The notes beneath the pieces were generated by a model. The model was not told where the DNA came from, did not search any database, and saw nothing but the letters and a program-made list of their open reading frames with translations. DNA of 64,000 nucleotides from an uncultured Lachnospiraceae bacterium. Lineage in GTDB: Bacteria; Bacillota; Clostridia; Lachnospirales; Lachnospiraceae. Where the stretch lies: assembly GCA_902774915.1 (NCBI GenBank), contig CACYKH010000004.1:109872-173871 (forward strand), in the 5' to 3' direction. The position numbers were made by a program, and so were the translations under genes. Positions 34,241 to 45,769 of the stretch are shown here, one piece after another. Numbering within the stretch: the stretch's first letter is position 1; each line of letters opens with the position of its first letter.

Positions 34241-35334
34241 TTGGTAAAATATTTAGGAATATTGGAATTGCTATCTTGATAGCGATAATTATTTCGCTGG
34301 CGGTAATTTTTGTTGAGGCGAATATTATAAAAAATAATATAGCAGAGTACTACCGGGGATTGCATGACAAGATAACGGTTACCATGATGGAAAAGGCTGA
34401 TAAGATTTACGCTTCCGATGGTGAAGGGCTTTCAGATGTCGAAAAGGCAAAGAGAGAAGCGGCTCTCAGTCTCTCAGATGGTAAGTTCGTAGATGCTGAG
34501 AAACAGGCAAGATGTTTTTATACACGTTTTATGTCAGGGCTTAATTCTGGCGAAGTCTATTCTTTGGTTAGTAAATCCAAAGCTCTTTATGATAAAAGAA
34601 TTCTTCTTGATGAGAATGGTGAGAGCGCCATGGTGGATAATTCCCTTATTCTTGTCAGAACAGAAAAGAATGGTGACACAGTAGGAGAACTGTATTATAC
34701 CTTCCAGAATGATGAACTCACTAAAAGAATGAATGCCTTAGACAAAAGAATGAAAAATGGTATTGGAGATATAGTGTTCCATGCTAAAGGAGCTTATCTT
34801 AAGGGAGATGAATTCGTCCCGGAAGAAGTTGATTATTCAAATGTTGCAACAGGAACAGGCCCAGAATATCTTTATCAGCTGGATAAGACTAAAGAAGAGA
34901 TGGAAGCTGATGGCTATACTTATTATGAGGTAGAAGAAACCTTTGCAAGAGGTGGGCTTGATCACGGCAACGATTTCTTTGTTTTTTACAGTGCTCCTGA
35001 TAAAGAGACTATGGACAGAATATCTGAACTTATGAAGCCTGTGCTTGATGATAATTATCAAAATGGTGAGGGATATTTTGAAAGTAATAGTAAGGGGCCG
35101 CTTAGAGAAGAAGTATTCTCTGTAAGCAAATATGATTCTCCTTATACAAATAAAGGCTATTACCTGGTTTCTTATGAGAATAACAGTATTCTCTATGAAA
35201 CAAGTATATCTGGAAATTTTGGACCAGGGTATTTACCATATTTCATTCTTTTCACGGTGGAAATAGTTGCGGCGTGTCTTATAGCGATAGTGATAGCGAG
35301 CATAATAAACCTCAAATATGTTAAACATGCTTAA
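34237..35334 (+). CDS. Two-TM membrane protein with extracytoplasmic domain, unknown
   Basis: This 365-residue protein has an N-terminal TM helix (about 8-29, GIAILIAIIISLAVIFVEA), an extracytoplasmic domain of about 300 residues and a C-terminal TM helix (about 335-360). The topology is that of a sensor or chemoreceptor input module (Cache-like in layout), but no cytoplasmic signalling domain follows. The 4-bp overlap with the zinc-ribbon gene suggests that the two act together. No family was recognised. Confidence 0.7.
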   Translation: MIGKIFRNIGIAILIAIIISLAVIFVEANIIKNNIAEYYRGLHDKITVTMMEKADKIYASDGEGLSDVEKAKREAALSLSDGKFVDAEKQARCFYTRFMSGLNSGEVYSLVSKSKALYDKRILLDENGESAMVDNSLILVRTEKNGDTVGELYYTFQNDELTKRMNALDKRMKNGIGDIVFHAKGAYLKGDEFVPEEVDYSNVATGTGPEYLYQLDKTKEEMEADGYTYYEVEETFARGGLDHGNDFFVFYSAPDKETMDRISELMKPVLDDNYQNGEGYFESNSKGPLREEVFSVSKYDSPYTNKGYYLVSYENNSILYETSISGNFGPGYLPYFILFTVEIVAACLIAIVIASIINLKYVKHA

Positions 35335-35371
35335 TTAAAAAAGTTTATAGTTATTTAGTAGGTGAAAACTT

Positions 35372-35408
35372 CAGCCCTTTGATTTATTGGTCAAAGGGCT
35401 GTTTTTTA
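35372..35408 (+). terminator. Intrinsic terminator before the cysS promoter
   Basis: CAGCCCTTTGA (35372-35382) pairs perfectly with TCAAAGGGCTG (35391-35401) and is followed by TTTTTT. Confidence 0.95.
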
Positions 35409-35433
35409 ATACAAAAAATCAGCTATTTTTGTG

Positions 35434-35462
35434 TTGAATAGATAAGCTCAGATTGTTATAAT
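35434..35462 (+). promoter_or_regulatory. Predicted promoter of the cysS-mrnC-rlmB-sigH operon
   Basis: TTGAAT (35434-35439) and TATAAT (35457-35462) have exactly 17 bp between them. They lie 46 bp before the cysS start. No T-box leader fits in the remaining space. Confidence 0.85.
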
Positions 35463-35508
35463 ATATCTTTAGTTTACTAGGTTTATTAATAATAGAAACA
35501 GAGGAAAA

Positions 35509-36948
35509 ATGATGAAGATTTACAACACTAAAACTAGACAGAAGGAAGAGTTCAAACCTATACAGGAAGGAAAGGTAGGAATTTATGTTTGTGGTCCTAC
35601 TGTTTACGATTTCATCCACATAGGAAATGCTCGCCCAATGATTGTTTTCGATACTCTTAGAAGATATCTGGAGCACAAGGGTTACGAGGTTAATTATGTA
35701 ACTAACTTCACAGACGTTGATGATAAGATTATCAACCGTTCTATTGAGGAAGGAATCCCAGCAAGTGAAGTATCTGAAAAGTATATAGCAGAATGTAAGA
35801 AGGATATGGAAGCACTTAATGTGCGTCCAGCTACAGTTCATCCTCAGGCTACACAGGAAATCCCTGAGATGATCCAGATGGTTCAGGATCTTATTGATAA
35901 GGACCATGCATATGAGAAAAATGGAACAGTTTACTTCAAGGTAAGAAGCTTTGCACCTTACGGAAAACTGTCCCACAAGAACATAGATGACCTTGAGTCT
36001 GGACACAGAGCAGAGTCTCATGCCCTTAAGGTTACAGGCGAAGATGAAAAGGAAGATGCTCTCGACTTTGTACTTTGGAAGCCAAAGAAGGAAGGTGAGC
36101 CATACTGGAAGTCACCTTGGGGCGAGGGCCGTCCGGGATGGCATCTTGAATGCTCATGCATGTCAAAGAAATATGTTGGCGAAACTCTTGATATCCACGC
36201 TGGTGGTGAGGACCTTATTTTCCCACATCATGAAAATGAGATAGCACAGAGTGAAGCTGCAAATGGCTGTGAGTTTGCAAATTACTGGATGCACAATGCA
36301 TTCCTTAGAATAAACGGCGATAAGATGTCAAAATCTCTTGGAAACTTCTTTACTGTTCGTGACATCTGCCAGCAGTATGATCCACAGGTTATCAGATTCT
36401 TTATGCTGTCAGCTCAGTATAGAACACCTCTTAACTTCTCACCAGATCTTATAGAGGATGCTTCTAAGGGTCTTGATAGAATTCTGAATGGTGCCGAAAA
36501 GCTGAAGGAGATAGCTGATAAGAAGAACGGACGTTTCATCATGGATGATGAGCAGCAGATTCTTGAAGAGGAGATGCCAAAGTTCATCGAAAGATTCGAT
36601 GCTGCAATGGACGACGATCTTAATACTGCAGATGCCATTTCGATTATCTTTGAATTGGTTCGTTTCACAAATGCAAATACCAGCGAGAAGTCTTCATCTA
36701 ACTTTGCTGACTGCCTTTATAAGATTCTCTTTGAGCTTTGCGACAAGGTTCTGGGAATCCATATAGAGCGTAAAGCTGTTGAGGTAGCTGATGATGAAGT
36801 GGCTGAGATTGAAGCTCTTATAGCTGAAAGAACAGCAGCTAAGAAGGAGAAGAACTTCGCAAAGGCTGATGAGATCAGAGCAAAGCTGCTTGATATGGGT
36901 ATTATCCTTGAAGATACCAGAGAGGGAGTTAAGTGGAAGAAAGCGTAG
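35509..36948 (+). CDS. cysS: Cysteinyl-tRNA synthetase
   Basis: This class Ia synthetase charges tRNA-Cys and has 479 residues. The first of two tandem ATGs is annotated; AGAGGAAAA lies upstream and either could serve. Motifs are VYVCGPTVYD-like YVCGPTVYDFIHIGNARP (zinc Cys and HIGH), HLECSCMSKKY, GGEDLIFPHHENE and the KMSKS loop GDKMSKSLGN. It heads an operon in the order known from Bacillus (cysS, mrnC, rlmB, sigH) and overlaps mrnC by 16 bp. Confidence 0.97.
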   Translation: MMKIYNTKTRQKEEFKPIQEGKVGIYVCGPTVYDFIHIGNARPMIVFDTLRRYLEHKGYEVNYVTNFTDVDDKIINRSIEEGIPASEVSEKYIAECKKDMEALNVRPATVHPQATQEIPEMIQMVQDLIDKDHAYEKNGTVYFKVRSFAPYGKLSHKNIDDLESGHRAESHALKVTGEDEKEDALDFVLWKPKKEGEPYWKSPWGEGRPGWHLECSCMSKKYVGETLDIHAGGEDLIFPHHENEIAQSEAANGCEFANYWMHNAFLRINGDKMSKSLGNFFTVRDICQQYDPQVIRFFMLSAQYRTPLNFSPDLIEDASKGLDRILNGAEKLKEIADKKNGRFIMDDEQQILEEEMPKFIERFDAAMDDDLNTADAISIIFELVRFTNANTSEKSSSNFADCLYKILFELCDKVLGIHIERKAVEVADDEVAEIEALIAERTAAKKEKNFAKADEIRAKLLDMGIILEDTREGVKWKKA

Positions 36949-37361
36949 TATTATTAGATGAGCAAGCTCTGAGTCCTCATGAGGTTTCTTCGAAGTATTC
37001 GCCGCTGGCTCTTGCTTATATAGGAGATAGCATTTACGATCTTCTGGTCAAGAAGTCCTTTGTATTAAAGTCGAATATGCAGCCGGAGAAATATCATAAA
37101 AAGGTTACGTCCATAGTTTCGGCGAAAGCCCAGTCAGCGTTCATTGAAAGTTTTATGGATAACCTGACAGAAGAGGAACAGGCTGTTTATAAAAGAGCGA
37201 GAAATTCATCGCCACATACCAAGGCAAAGAATGCCTCACTTCAGGACTATCTGAAGGCAACTGGATTCGAGGCAGTCCTTGGATATTTATATCTGTCTGG
37301 TCAGAATGCCAGACTGGATGAGTTAGTACAATCATCAATTAGGTTTCACGGAGTGGATTAA
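36933..37361 (+). CDS. mrnC: Mini-ribonuclease III
   Basis: This 142-residue RNase III catalytic domain lacks a dsRNA-binding domain. In Bacillus it matures 23S rRNA. The signature is LALAYIGDSIYDLLVKK (catalytic Asp), and RARNSSPHTKAKN follows. The start is GTG 36933 with GGGAG 7-8 nt upstream inside the end of cysS. Its position between cysS and rlmB is the conserved Firmicutes arrangement. Confidence 0.93.
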   Translation: MEESVVLLDEQALSPHEVSSKYSPLALAYIGDSIYDLLVKKSFVLKSNMQPEKYHKKVTSIVSAKAQSAFIESFMDNLTEEEQAVYKRARNSSPHTKAKNASLQDYLKATGFEAVLGYLYLSGQNARLDELVQSSIRFHGVD

Positions 37362-37388
37362 TGATCCACCCAAAAGAGGGAAAGAAAA

Positions 37389-38219
37389 ATGTCATACGAA
37401 ATTTTTGGCAACAATATGACTGAACTTCATAATGAGAATAAGAAGCAGAACGAGGAGCCAGTAGAGAAGAAGAAAGTAAATAATGACCGTATTGAAGGTC
37501 GAAATGCAATCCTCGAGGCGATTCGTGCTGGCCGTACCATCGACAAGCTCTATGTACAGGATGGACTTCGCGATGGTTCTATAACACAGATTCTTGGAAA
37601 GCTGAAGGGTACAGGAACCGCTATATCCTTTGTAAAGAAGCAGAAGCTGGATGGAATGTCTGAAACAGGACATCACCAGGGCGTTATCGCACAGACTACA
37701 TCTTACGAGTATGCAGAAATAGATGATATTTTTGAACTTGCTAAGAAAAAGGGTGAGCCACCATTTGTAATAGTTCTGGACGGAATTGAGGATCCTCATA
37801 ACCTGGGTGCAATCATCAGAACAGCAAATATCTGCGGCGCACACGGTGTTGTTATTTCCAAGCATCATGCATCTGGCCTTACAGCTACAGTTGTTCGTGC
37901 TTCAGCAGGTGCTATTAACTTCACACCAGTAGTCAAAGTAACCAATATTTCAAAGACCATTGATGAGCTTAAGGGTCGCGGACTTTGGTTTGCCTGCGCT
38001 GATATGGGCGGAGATGAGATGTATAAATGCAATCTTACAGGTGCAATTGGACTTGTTATCGGCAATGAAGGCTCTGGTGTTTCCAGACTTGTTAAAGAGA
38101 AATGCGATTATATAGTTTCTATACCAATGCGTGGTGATATCGAATCACTCAATGCATCAGTTGCTACAGGAATTCTTGCTTATGAGATAGTTCGACAGAG
38201 GAGTTACCACAATGACTAA
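37389..38219 (+). CDS. rlmB: 23S rRNA (guanosine-2'-O-)-methyltransferase
   Basis: This 276-residue SpoU/TrmH-type SPOUT methyltransferase is predicted to methylate G2251 of 23S rRNA with SAM. After a charged N-terminal tail of about 30 residues comes the substrate-binding domain (RIEGRNAILEAIRAGR). The knot motifs follow: GIEDPHNLGAIIRTA, GLVIGNEGSGVS and IPMRGDIESLNASVA. It overlaps sigH by 8 bp. Confidence 0.94.
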   Translation: MSYEIFGNNMTELHNENKKQNEEPVEKKKVNNDRIEGRNAILEAIRAGRTIDKLYVQDGLRDGSITQILGKLKGTGTAISFVKKQKLDGMSETGHHQGVIAQTTSYEYAEIDDIFELAKKKGEPPFVIVLDGIEDPHNLGAIIRTANICGAHGVVISKHHASGLTATVVRASAGAINFTPVVKVTNISKTIDELKGRGLWFACADMGGDEMYKCNLTGAIGLVIGNEGSGVSRLVKEKCDYIVSIPMRGDIESLNASVATGILAYEIVRQRSYHND

Positions 38220-38817
38220 ATACGAAATGCTGCAGGATGATGATTTAATTAAGTTATCCCGCCTTGGAGACAAGGATGCTGAGGAGTTCCTTTTAGTCAA
38301 GTACACTCCAATGGTTATAAGCGAAACAAGAACACTTTTCCTTATTGGAGCTGAGCTTGAGGACCTGACACAGGAAGGAATGATAGGTCTTTTTATGGCC
38401 ATCCGTGATTATTCACTTGAGTCAGATGCATCCTTCAAGACATTTGCATATAGCTGCATTAGAAATCGTCTGAAAGCTGCAATTACAAGAGCTAACAGAA
38501 TGAAGCATTCGCCGCTGAATACATATATCTCTGTAATCTTTAATAATGATTACGAGGATTCTCTGGATAATGACGGACAGGAGAAGCTCAGCGACAGAGG
38601 CGCAAACAATCCTGAATCTCTCTTTATTAAAAATGAGCGCATAAGCCAGATGTATGAAGAGCTGGAGATGAAGCTCAGTGCTATGGAGAAGAAGGTTGTT
38701 GAACTCTATCTGAGAGGTCTTTCCAGAAGAGAAATTGCAGACGAACTTGGTAAAACCGAGAAGTCTGTTGATAATGCTCTTACAAGAATACACAACAAGC
38801 TCCGAGACGAAAAATAA
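38212..38817 (+). CDS. sigH: RNA polymerase sigma factor SigH family
   Basis: This 201-residue sigma-70 family factor is of the SigH (Spo0H) type. In Bacillus it drives early stationary-phase and sporulation genes. Region 2 is seen as DLTQEGMIGLFMAIRDY and FKTFAYSCIRNRLKAAI, and region 4 as LSRREIADELGKTEKSVDNAL. Its position immediately after rlmB is the classical locus, which supports the assignment. Whether this organism sporulates cannot be told from the window. Confidence 0.88.
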   Translation: MTKYEMLQDDDLIKLSRLGDKDAEEFLLVKYTPMVISETRTLFLIGAELEDLTQEGMIGLFMAIRDYSLESDASFKTFAYSCIRNRLKAAITRANRMKHSPLNTYISVIFNNDYEDSLDNDGQEKLSDRGANNPESLFIKNERISQMYEELEMKLSAMEKKVVELYLRGLSRREIADELGKTEKSVDNALTRIHNKLRDEK

Positions 38818-38841
38818 GAGCTTTAAAAACTTAAAAGAAAC

Positions 38842-38871
38842 TTGACACCTGCTATAAATATCAAGTAATAT
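38842..38871 (+). promoter_or_regulatory. Predicted tRNA-Thr promoter
   Basis: A perfect TTGACA (38842-38847) and TAATAT (38866-38871) are separated by 18 bp and end 17 bp before the tRNA. Confidence 0.75.
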
Positions 38872-38888
38872 GGTGGGGCTGTATATTT

Positions 38889-38961
38889 GCTAATATAGCT
38901 CAGTCGGTAGAGCGCAACATCGGTAATGTTGAGGTCACGGGTTCGATTCCCGTTATTAGCT
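38889..38961 (+). tRNA. tRNA-Thr (anticodon GGT)
   Basis: The cloverleaf has acceptor arms GCTAATA and TATTAGC, D arm GCTC/GAGC, anticodon stem CAACA/TGTTG around TCGGTAA (anticodon GGT) and T arm ACGGG-TTCGATT-CCCGT. The CCA end is not encoded. Confidence 0.96.
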
Positions 38962-38966
38962 TAGCT

Positions 38967-39000
38967 AAGCCCTGACAGATAACTGTTGGGGCTTCTTTTA
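38967..39000 (+). terminator. Terminator after tRNA-Thr
   Basis: AAGCCC (38967-38972) pairs with GGGCTT (38989-38994). An inner ACAG/CTGT stem extends the hairpin, and CTTTTATT follows. Confidence 0.8.
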
Positions 39001-39043
39001 TTAACGCTGTCATCCGCAAGGACGGATAATAAAGGAGATTACT

Positions 39044-40870
39044 ATGAAAAATAGTAAAAGAATAATATCAATAATTCTTTCATTCCTGATTGTTTTCTCC
39101 GCAGTAGTCGGACTGAAAACGATGGATGTTTATGCCGAGGATGTTTCGATTACTCTTGCCATCTGGCCAACAGAAGTAGGAGTAGGGGATTCGTTAACGG
39201 CAACAATAACTATTAGTGGCGAGAACCTTGGAGAGTATGACATCTTCCTTGAGTATCCTACAGACATCCTTAAGTATAACGATGATAATACAGGAATAAT
39301 TGAAATTGCCGGAAAAGGAACAAACACTGTTTCCTACACATTCACTGCAACTGCAGAAGGAACTGGCAAAATCCAGACAAGCGGCTACAAGCTGTATGAT
39401 GCAAATGGAAGCCAGCTTTCTGTGGTTCATGCAGGTGGAAATGTGACCATCGGCGAAGTAAAGTCCGAGGAAAGTACAATCAAGATCGGAAATGATTACT
39501 ACACATTAGTTGATGATCATAGCCTTCCAGCTCATCCTGAGGGATATGAGCTTTCCTATGTAACAATCAACGGAAAGGACATCTATGCATATCAGGCACC
39601 TAATCAGAAGATAAAGGTTGTATGTCTGCAAAATGCAGACTGGGAGCAGAAGTGGTTCGTATACGATGAGGAGACAAAGGAATTTTCTCCTTACATCGAG
39701 TACAGCCTTGAAGGCGTTAAGTACGTAATCTTAAATAAACCGGAAGATGTTGAAATAGAAGACAGATTTGAAGAGACAAACCTTACACTTGATGGTTGTC
39801 AGGTTACAGCATACAGCGATGGTTCAGACAGCGGTCTTTACCTTGTTTATGCTCTTAATTCAACTGGTGGTGCAGGTCTTTATTACTACGATACAAATGA
39901 AGGCAACCTTACAAGATATGAGGCTGTTAAATCTATCATAGATGCATCTGTCGCTAATACTGCAACAGAAACGGAAGCTTACGAAGAGACTACAACTGAG
40001 GAGAAGAGCTACGCTACACCTCTTATTCCAACAGAGAAGAAGAGCGATACTGAAGAGGAAGAAGGTCTTCTTTCAAGAGATACTCTTAAGAATCTTCTTA
40101 TTATGATGATCATTCTCTTTGTTGTTATGTGCGTTGTAGTTATCGTTCTTGTTATTAAAAATGGTATTCTTCAGAACCAGCTCTATGGCGACGAGGATGA
40201 TGAAGACTACGAAGAAGAAGATGTAGTTAACAGAGCTAAGAAGGATGCTAAGGATAAGGCTGAGGCTGAGGAGAAAGCCGAAGAAAAAGATCCTAACAGA
40301 AAGACTGGTAAGAATAATACTTACGCTGTAAACGAAGATACAGGTGAGATTCTTATAGAAGAAGCAGCTGATAATAATGCAGGTATTAATGTTCCTCCGG
40401 TAGAGGACGATGCTCCATCAAAGATTGAGCAGGCTATGAAGGAAAGACCTTATGGAATGGATTCTGCATTCGATGTTGTTGCAGCAGATGAAGCTCCAGA
40501 GGGCGAGCATGTTTATCATGAGCCTGAGCCACAGGAGAATCTGATTGACCCAGCTCAGTTCGATAGAGAACTGGAGAAGAAGGCATTTATCAATCTGGAT
40601 GATGATGAGGATGAAGAACCTGTAAAGAAGGTTGAAGAACCTGAAGATGCTGAAGAAGTAGAAGGTTCTGATAGTGCTGAAGATACAGATAAATCTGACG
40701 AGCCAGAGGAAAAGGAAGAAAAGTCTGAAGTAACTGGCGATACAGTTGAATTTGCAAAGAAGAGTAAGAAAAAGAATAGAAAGAAAAACAAGAAAAAGAA
40801 TCAATCTAAGAAGGACGAGAAACCACAGAAGGTAGCACTTCCTTCAGAAGATGATGAGGAGGAAGATTAA
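39044..40870 (+). CDS. Cohesin-like domain membrane protein with charged cytoplasmic tail
   Basis: This 608-residue protein has a signal peptide ([17 protein letters not shown], cleaved after about YAE) and an extracellular cohesin-like beta-sandwich (about 30-145, [28 protein letters not shown]). A second globular part reaches to about 330. A TM helix follows near 352-375 ([20 protein letters not shown]), then an acidic tail ending in a Lys-rich segment. The topology is out-TM-in, so it is not a secreted scaffoldin. The cohesin fold may carry adhesion rather than dockerin binding. The stop overlaps the glnS start by one base, an odd functional pairing. Confidence 0.75.
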   Translation: MKNSKRIISIILSFLIVFSAVVGLKTMDVYAEDVSITLAIWPTEVGVGDSLTATITISGENLGEYDIFLEYPTDILKYNDDNTGIIEIAGKGTNTVSYTFTATAEGTGKIQTSGYKLYDANGSQLSVVHAGGNVTIGEVKSEESTIKIGNDYYTLVDDHSLPAHPEGYELSYVTINGKDIYAYQAPNQKIKVVCLQNADWEQKWFVYDEETKEFSPYIEYSLEGVKYVILNKPEDVEIEDRFEETNLTLDGCQVTAYSDGSDSGLYLVYALNSTGGAGLYYYDTNEGNLTRYEAVKSIIDASVANTATETEAYEETTTEEKSYATPLIPTEKKSDTEEEEGLLSRDTLKNLLIMMIILFVVMCVVVIVLVIKNGILQNQLYGDEDDEDYEEEDVVNRAKKDAKDKAEAEEKAEEKDPNRKTGKNNTYAVNEDTGEILIEEAADNNAGINVPPVEDDAPSKIEQAMKERPYGMDSAFDVVAADEAPEGEHVYHEPEPQENLIDPAQFDRELEKKAFINLDDDEDEEPVKKVEEPEDAEEVEGSDSAEDTDKSDEPEEKEEKSEVTGDTVEFAKKSKKKNRKKNKKKNQSKKDEKPQKVALPSEDDEEED

Positions 40871-42537
40871 TGTCAGAAGAGAATGTATCTAAGAATTTTA
40901 TCGAGAATATCATCGATAAGGATCTCGCAGAGGGAAAGGTTACTAAGATCGTAACAAGATTCCCACCAGAGCCAAATGGTTATCTCCACATAGGACACGC
41001 TAAGTCTATACTTCTTAACTATGGACTTGCTCAGGAATATGGCGGACAGTTTAACTTGAGATTCGATGATACTAATCCTACAAAGGAAAAAGAGGAATTC
41101 GTAGATTCAATAGTAAAGGATGTTGAGTGGCTTGGTGCTGACTTTAGAGGCGAGATACTCTATGCATCAAACTATTTTGATCAGATGTATGAGGCTGCTA
41201 TTAAGCTTATAAACAAGGGAAAGGCTTATGTAGATGACCTTTCTCCTGAGGAGATTCGTGAGTACCGCGGAACTCTTACAGAGCCTGGAAAGAACAGCCC
41301 ATATAGAGATCGTTCCATCGAAGAAAACCTTCAGCTTTTCACAGATATGAAGGATGGAAAGTTCGAGGATGGCGCAAAGGTTCTTCGTGCAAAGATTGAT
41401 ATGGCATCACCTAATATCAATATGCGTGATCCTATTATCTACCGTATAGCCAGAATGACACATCATAATACTGGTGATAAATGGTGCATCTACCCAATGT
41501 ATGACTTTGCTCATCCAATAGAAGATGCTATCGAAGGCGTTACACATTCAATCTGTACACTTGAGTTCGAGGATCACAGACCTCTTTATAACTGGGTTGT
41601 TGAGGAGCTTGAATACCCTCAGCCACCACAGCAGATCGAATTCTCAAAGCTTTACCTCACAAACGTGGTTACAGGTAAGCGTTATATAAAGAAGCTCGTT
41701 GAAGATGGAGTGGTAGATGGCTGGGATGACCCAAGACTTGTTTCTCTTGCAGCTCTTCGTCGTCGTGGATTTACACCTTCATCTCTTAAGACATTTATGG
41801 AGCTTGCAGGTGTTTCCAAGTCACAGAGCTCATGCGACTATGCAATGCTTGAGTACTGCATAAGAGAAGACCTTAAGCCTGTAGCACCTAGATATATGGG
41901 TGTTCTCAGACCTATTAAGCTTATTATAGATAATTATCCAGAGGGTCAGACAGAAGAGTTCGAAATTGAGAACAATATCGATGACGAAAATGCTGGCTCC
42001 CGTAAGATAACATTTTCAAGAGAATTATATGTTGAGGCAGATGACTTCTATGAAGAGCCACCACGCAAATTCTTCCGTCTCTTCCCAGGAAATGAGGTAA
42101 GACTTAAAGGTGCTTACTTTGTTAAGTGTACTGGATGCGAGAAGGATGCAGATGGAAATGTTACTGTAATTCACGGAACTTACGATCCAGAAACAAGATC
42201 CGGAAGCGGATTCGAAGGACGTAAGGTGAAAGGAACTATTCATTGGGTTAATGCGGCTGACTGCCTTGATGCTGAGGTTCGTCTTTACGAGAATCTTATT
42301 GATGAAGAGAAAGGCAAGCTGAATGAGGATGGAACCCTCAACTTTAACCCTAATTCACTTGAAATACTTGAGCACGCTAAACTGGAGAAGGCATCTGCTG
42401 ACCTGCAGCCTGGCGACCATGTACAATTTATTAGAAACGGTTACTTCTGTGTAGATACGAAAGATACTACACCAGACCATATAGTCTTCAATCGAGTAGT
42501 CGGATTAAAGAGTTCTTATAAACCTGCTCAGAACTAA
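40870..42537 (+). CDS. glnS: Glutaminyl-tRNA synthetase
   Basis: This 555-residue class Ib synthetase charges tRNA-Gln directly. Motifs are [18 protein letters not shown] (HIGH), [33 protein letters not shown] and the anticodon-binding beta-barrels of the C-terminus. The usual MSKR-type loop reads [13 protein letters not shown], so the Lys-Arg pair is kept but Met-Ser is replaced. Many Firmicutes lack GlnRS and use GatCAB instead. Its presence, with the eukaryotic/gamma-proteobacterial architecture, fits Lachnospiraceae and an ancient transfer. Confidence 0.95.
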   Translation: MSEENVSKNFIENIIDKDLAEGKVTKIVTRFPPEPNGYLHIGHAKSILLNYGLAQEYGGQFNLRFDDTNPTKEKEEFVDSIVKDVEWLGADFRGEILYASNYFDQMYEAAIKLINKGKAYVDDLSPEEIREYRGTLTEPGKNSPYRDRSIEENLQLFTDMKDGKFEDGAKVLRAKIDMASPNINMRDPIIYRIARMTHHNTGDKWCIYPMYDFAHPIEDAIEGVTHSICTLEFEDHRPLYNWVVEELEYPQPPQQIEFSKLYLTNVVTGKRYIKKLVEDGVVDGWDDPRLVSLAALRRRGFTPSSLKTFMELAGVSKSQSSCDYAMLEYCIREDLKPVAPRYMGVLRPIKLIIDNYPEGQTEEFEIENNIDDENAGSRKITFSRELYVEADDFYEEPPRKFFRLFPGNEVRLKGAYFVKCTGCEKDADGNVTVIHGTYDPETRSGSGFEGRKVKGTIHWVNAADCLDAEVRLYENLIDEEKGKLNEDGTLNFNPNSLEILEHAKLEKASADLQPGDHVQFIRNGYFCVDTKDTTPDHIVFNRVVGLKSSYKPAQN

Positions 42538-42575
42538 ATAAATCAATTAATTATAGCTAATGAAAATGTAAATAG

Positions 42576-42610
42576 AATAAGTCAGGAAATCTGGTCCCAT
42601 CTGACTTGTT
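42576..42610 (+). terminator. AATAAGTCAG hairpin, family copy 1
   Basis: AATAAGTCAG (42576-42585) pairs with CTGACTTGTT (42601-42610) with one wobble. The tail is weak. The arms match the hairpins at 57700 and 62441. Confidence 0.6.
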
Positions 42611-42639
42611 CCTGTCAATAAACTAGGATTAAAATTTAC

Positions 42640-43548
42640 ATGAATAAAAACTTTGTACTTGAAAACGTAAAAGACTTCCATTTATACGATGTCCTCGAAT
42701 GTGGCCAGTGTTTTCATTTTCAGCGCACTGACACAGGACTGAATCCTGGCGAATATGAATACGACATAGTATTTCGCGACAGAGTTCTTCATATTAAAGA
42801 AGAACCAGATACTGCAGGGGTTCGCCTTATATTCGAGAACACAGAGGATTGGGAATATCAGACTATCTGGAGAGAATACTTCGATCTGGACCGGGATTAT
42901 TCCAGCATAAAAGCAAAAATCCTTGAGGCTGACCCTCGACTGGAAGAAATTATCACAGAACATAATGGAATCCGCATATTGAATCAGGATTTCTTTGAAA
43001 CACTAATTTCATTTATCATTTCACAGAATAAGCAGATACCTCAGATAAAGCAGGTTGTTGCAAACCTTTCATCTGAAATCGGAACAAAGTTCGATGTTAC
43101 AATGATAAACCGTTTCAGTTCTGAATTCGATGCATTCTTCCCAACAGTAGAGCAGCTTCACAATGCTACTGAAGAAGAGATTAGAGCATCCAAATGCGGC
43201 TTTAGAGCCCCATATATAATAGATGCTACCGAAAAGATCTACAGCGGTGAGATCACAGAAGATGAGCTTCTTCGTCTGGATACCAAGGATTCAAGACAGC
43301 TTCTCATGACCATTCATGGTGTCGGAGAGAAGGTTGCAAACTGTGCACTCCTGTTTGGACTTGGAAGAACAGATGTATTCCCAGTTGATGTCTGGATGAA
43401 ACGCATCTGCGAGCATCTTTACTTTGGTATAGATACTCCAAAGTCAGAGATAGAAGCCTTCGCAATGGATAAATTTGGAGATGTAGCGGGATATGCACAG
43501 CAATACCTTTTTATGTATGGTTTAAAACATAAGATTGGTGCTAAGTAG
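42640..43548 (+). CDS. ogg: 8-oxoguanine DNA glycosylase/AP lyase (OGG1-type)
   Basis: This 302-residue HhH-GPD glycosylase has an N-terminal OGG domain (LYDVLECGQCFHFQRT). It removes oxidised guanine from DNA and nicks the abasic site. The catalytic Lys lies in HGVGEKVANCALLFGL and the catalytic Asp in VFPVDVWMKR, equivalent to Lys249 and Asp268 of human OGG1 by motif. ISQNKQIPQIKQVV marks the first HhH-side helix. It is monocistronic, between two hairpins. Confidence 0.9.
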   Translation: MNKNFVLENVKDFHLYDVLECGQCFHFQRTDTGLNPGEYEYDIVFRDRVLHIKEEPDTAGVRLIFENTEDWEYQTIWREYFDLDRDYSSIKAKILEADPRLEEIITEHNGIRILNQDFFETLISFIISQNKQIPQIKQVVANLSSEIGTKFDVTMINRFSSEFDAFFPTVEQLHNATEEEIRASKCGFRAPYIIDATEKIYSGEITEDELLRLDTKDSRQLLMTIHGVGEKVANCALLFGLGRTDVFPVDVWMKRICEHLYFGIDTPKSEIEAFAMDKFGDVAGYAQQYLFMYGLKHKIGAK

Positions 43549-43551
43549 AAT

Positions 43552-43596
43552 AATCAACCCCTTTTAAAATAAAGAAAAAAAGGGGTTGATTTTTAT
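43552..43596 (+). terminator. Strong terminator after ogg
   Basis: AATCAACCCCTTTT (43552-43565) pairs perfectly with 43578-43591 and is followed by a T-rich tract. The right arm also supplies the TTGATT of the groES promoter. Confidence 0.85.
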
Positions 43597-43613
43597 ATAA
43601 AATGTTGTATTAT
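43586..43613 (+). promoter_or_regulatory. Predicted groESL promoter
   Basis: TTGATT (43586-43591) and TATTAT (43608-43613) have a 16-bp spacer. They lie just upstream of CIRCE, so HrcA binding would cover the transcription start. Confidence 0.6.
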
Positions 43614-43623
43614 ATAACTTGTG

Positions 43624-43650
43624 TTAGCACTCTAAGTAAATGAGTGCTAA
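43624..43650. promoter_or_regulatory. CIRCE operator (HrcA site) upstream of groES
   Basis: A perfect TTAGCACTC-N9-GAGTGCTAA lies 53 bp before the groES start, the classical location. Its arms are identical to those of the htpG CIRCE. Confidence 0.98.
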
Positions 43651-43703
43651 ATCTAAAACTGACATGGTTCAGTAGTTCGAATAATAGATAGGAGGAATGT
43701 AAA

Positions 43704-45637
<1,934 letters not shown>

Positions 45638-45646
45638 AAAAGCCAC

Positions 45647-45677
45647 GCCCACCGGCCACCGCCGGTGGGCTTTTTTT
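45647..45677 (+). terminator. GroESL operon terminator
   Basis: GCCCACCGGC (45647-45656) pairs perfectly with GCCGGTGGGC (45661-45670) around CACC, followed by T7. The T-run is shared with the first TTTTGTTGC box of the next promoter. Confidence 0.95.
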
Positions 45678-45710
45678 GTTGCCCTTTTGTTGCCCTTTAG
45701 GTGTTATAAT
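45674..45710 (+). promoter_or_regulatory. Twin TTTTGTTGC-box promoter, copy 2
   Basis: TTTTGTTGC occurs at 45674-45682 and 45685-45693. Eleven nt later comes TATAAT (45705-45710), 59 bp before the GNAT gene. All internal spacings are identical to copy 1 at 13617-13653, and the bases between the box and the -10 are also similar (TTT..GTG.TATAAT). Confidence 0.7.
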
Positions 45711-45769
45711 AGCCATGTAATTACAAAAAAAGAAATTTATACAATATTATAATAATCGAGGAGAGTATT

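Noticed and set aside
38836-39105. SigH as evidence that the organism sporulates
   Set aside because: SigH-type factors at this locus also occur in non-sporulating Lachnospiraceae; no sporulation effector genes are in the window.
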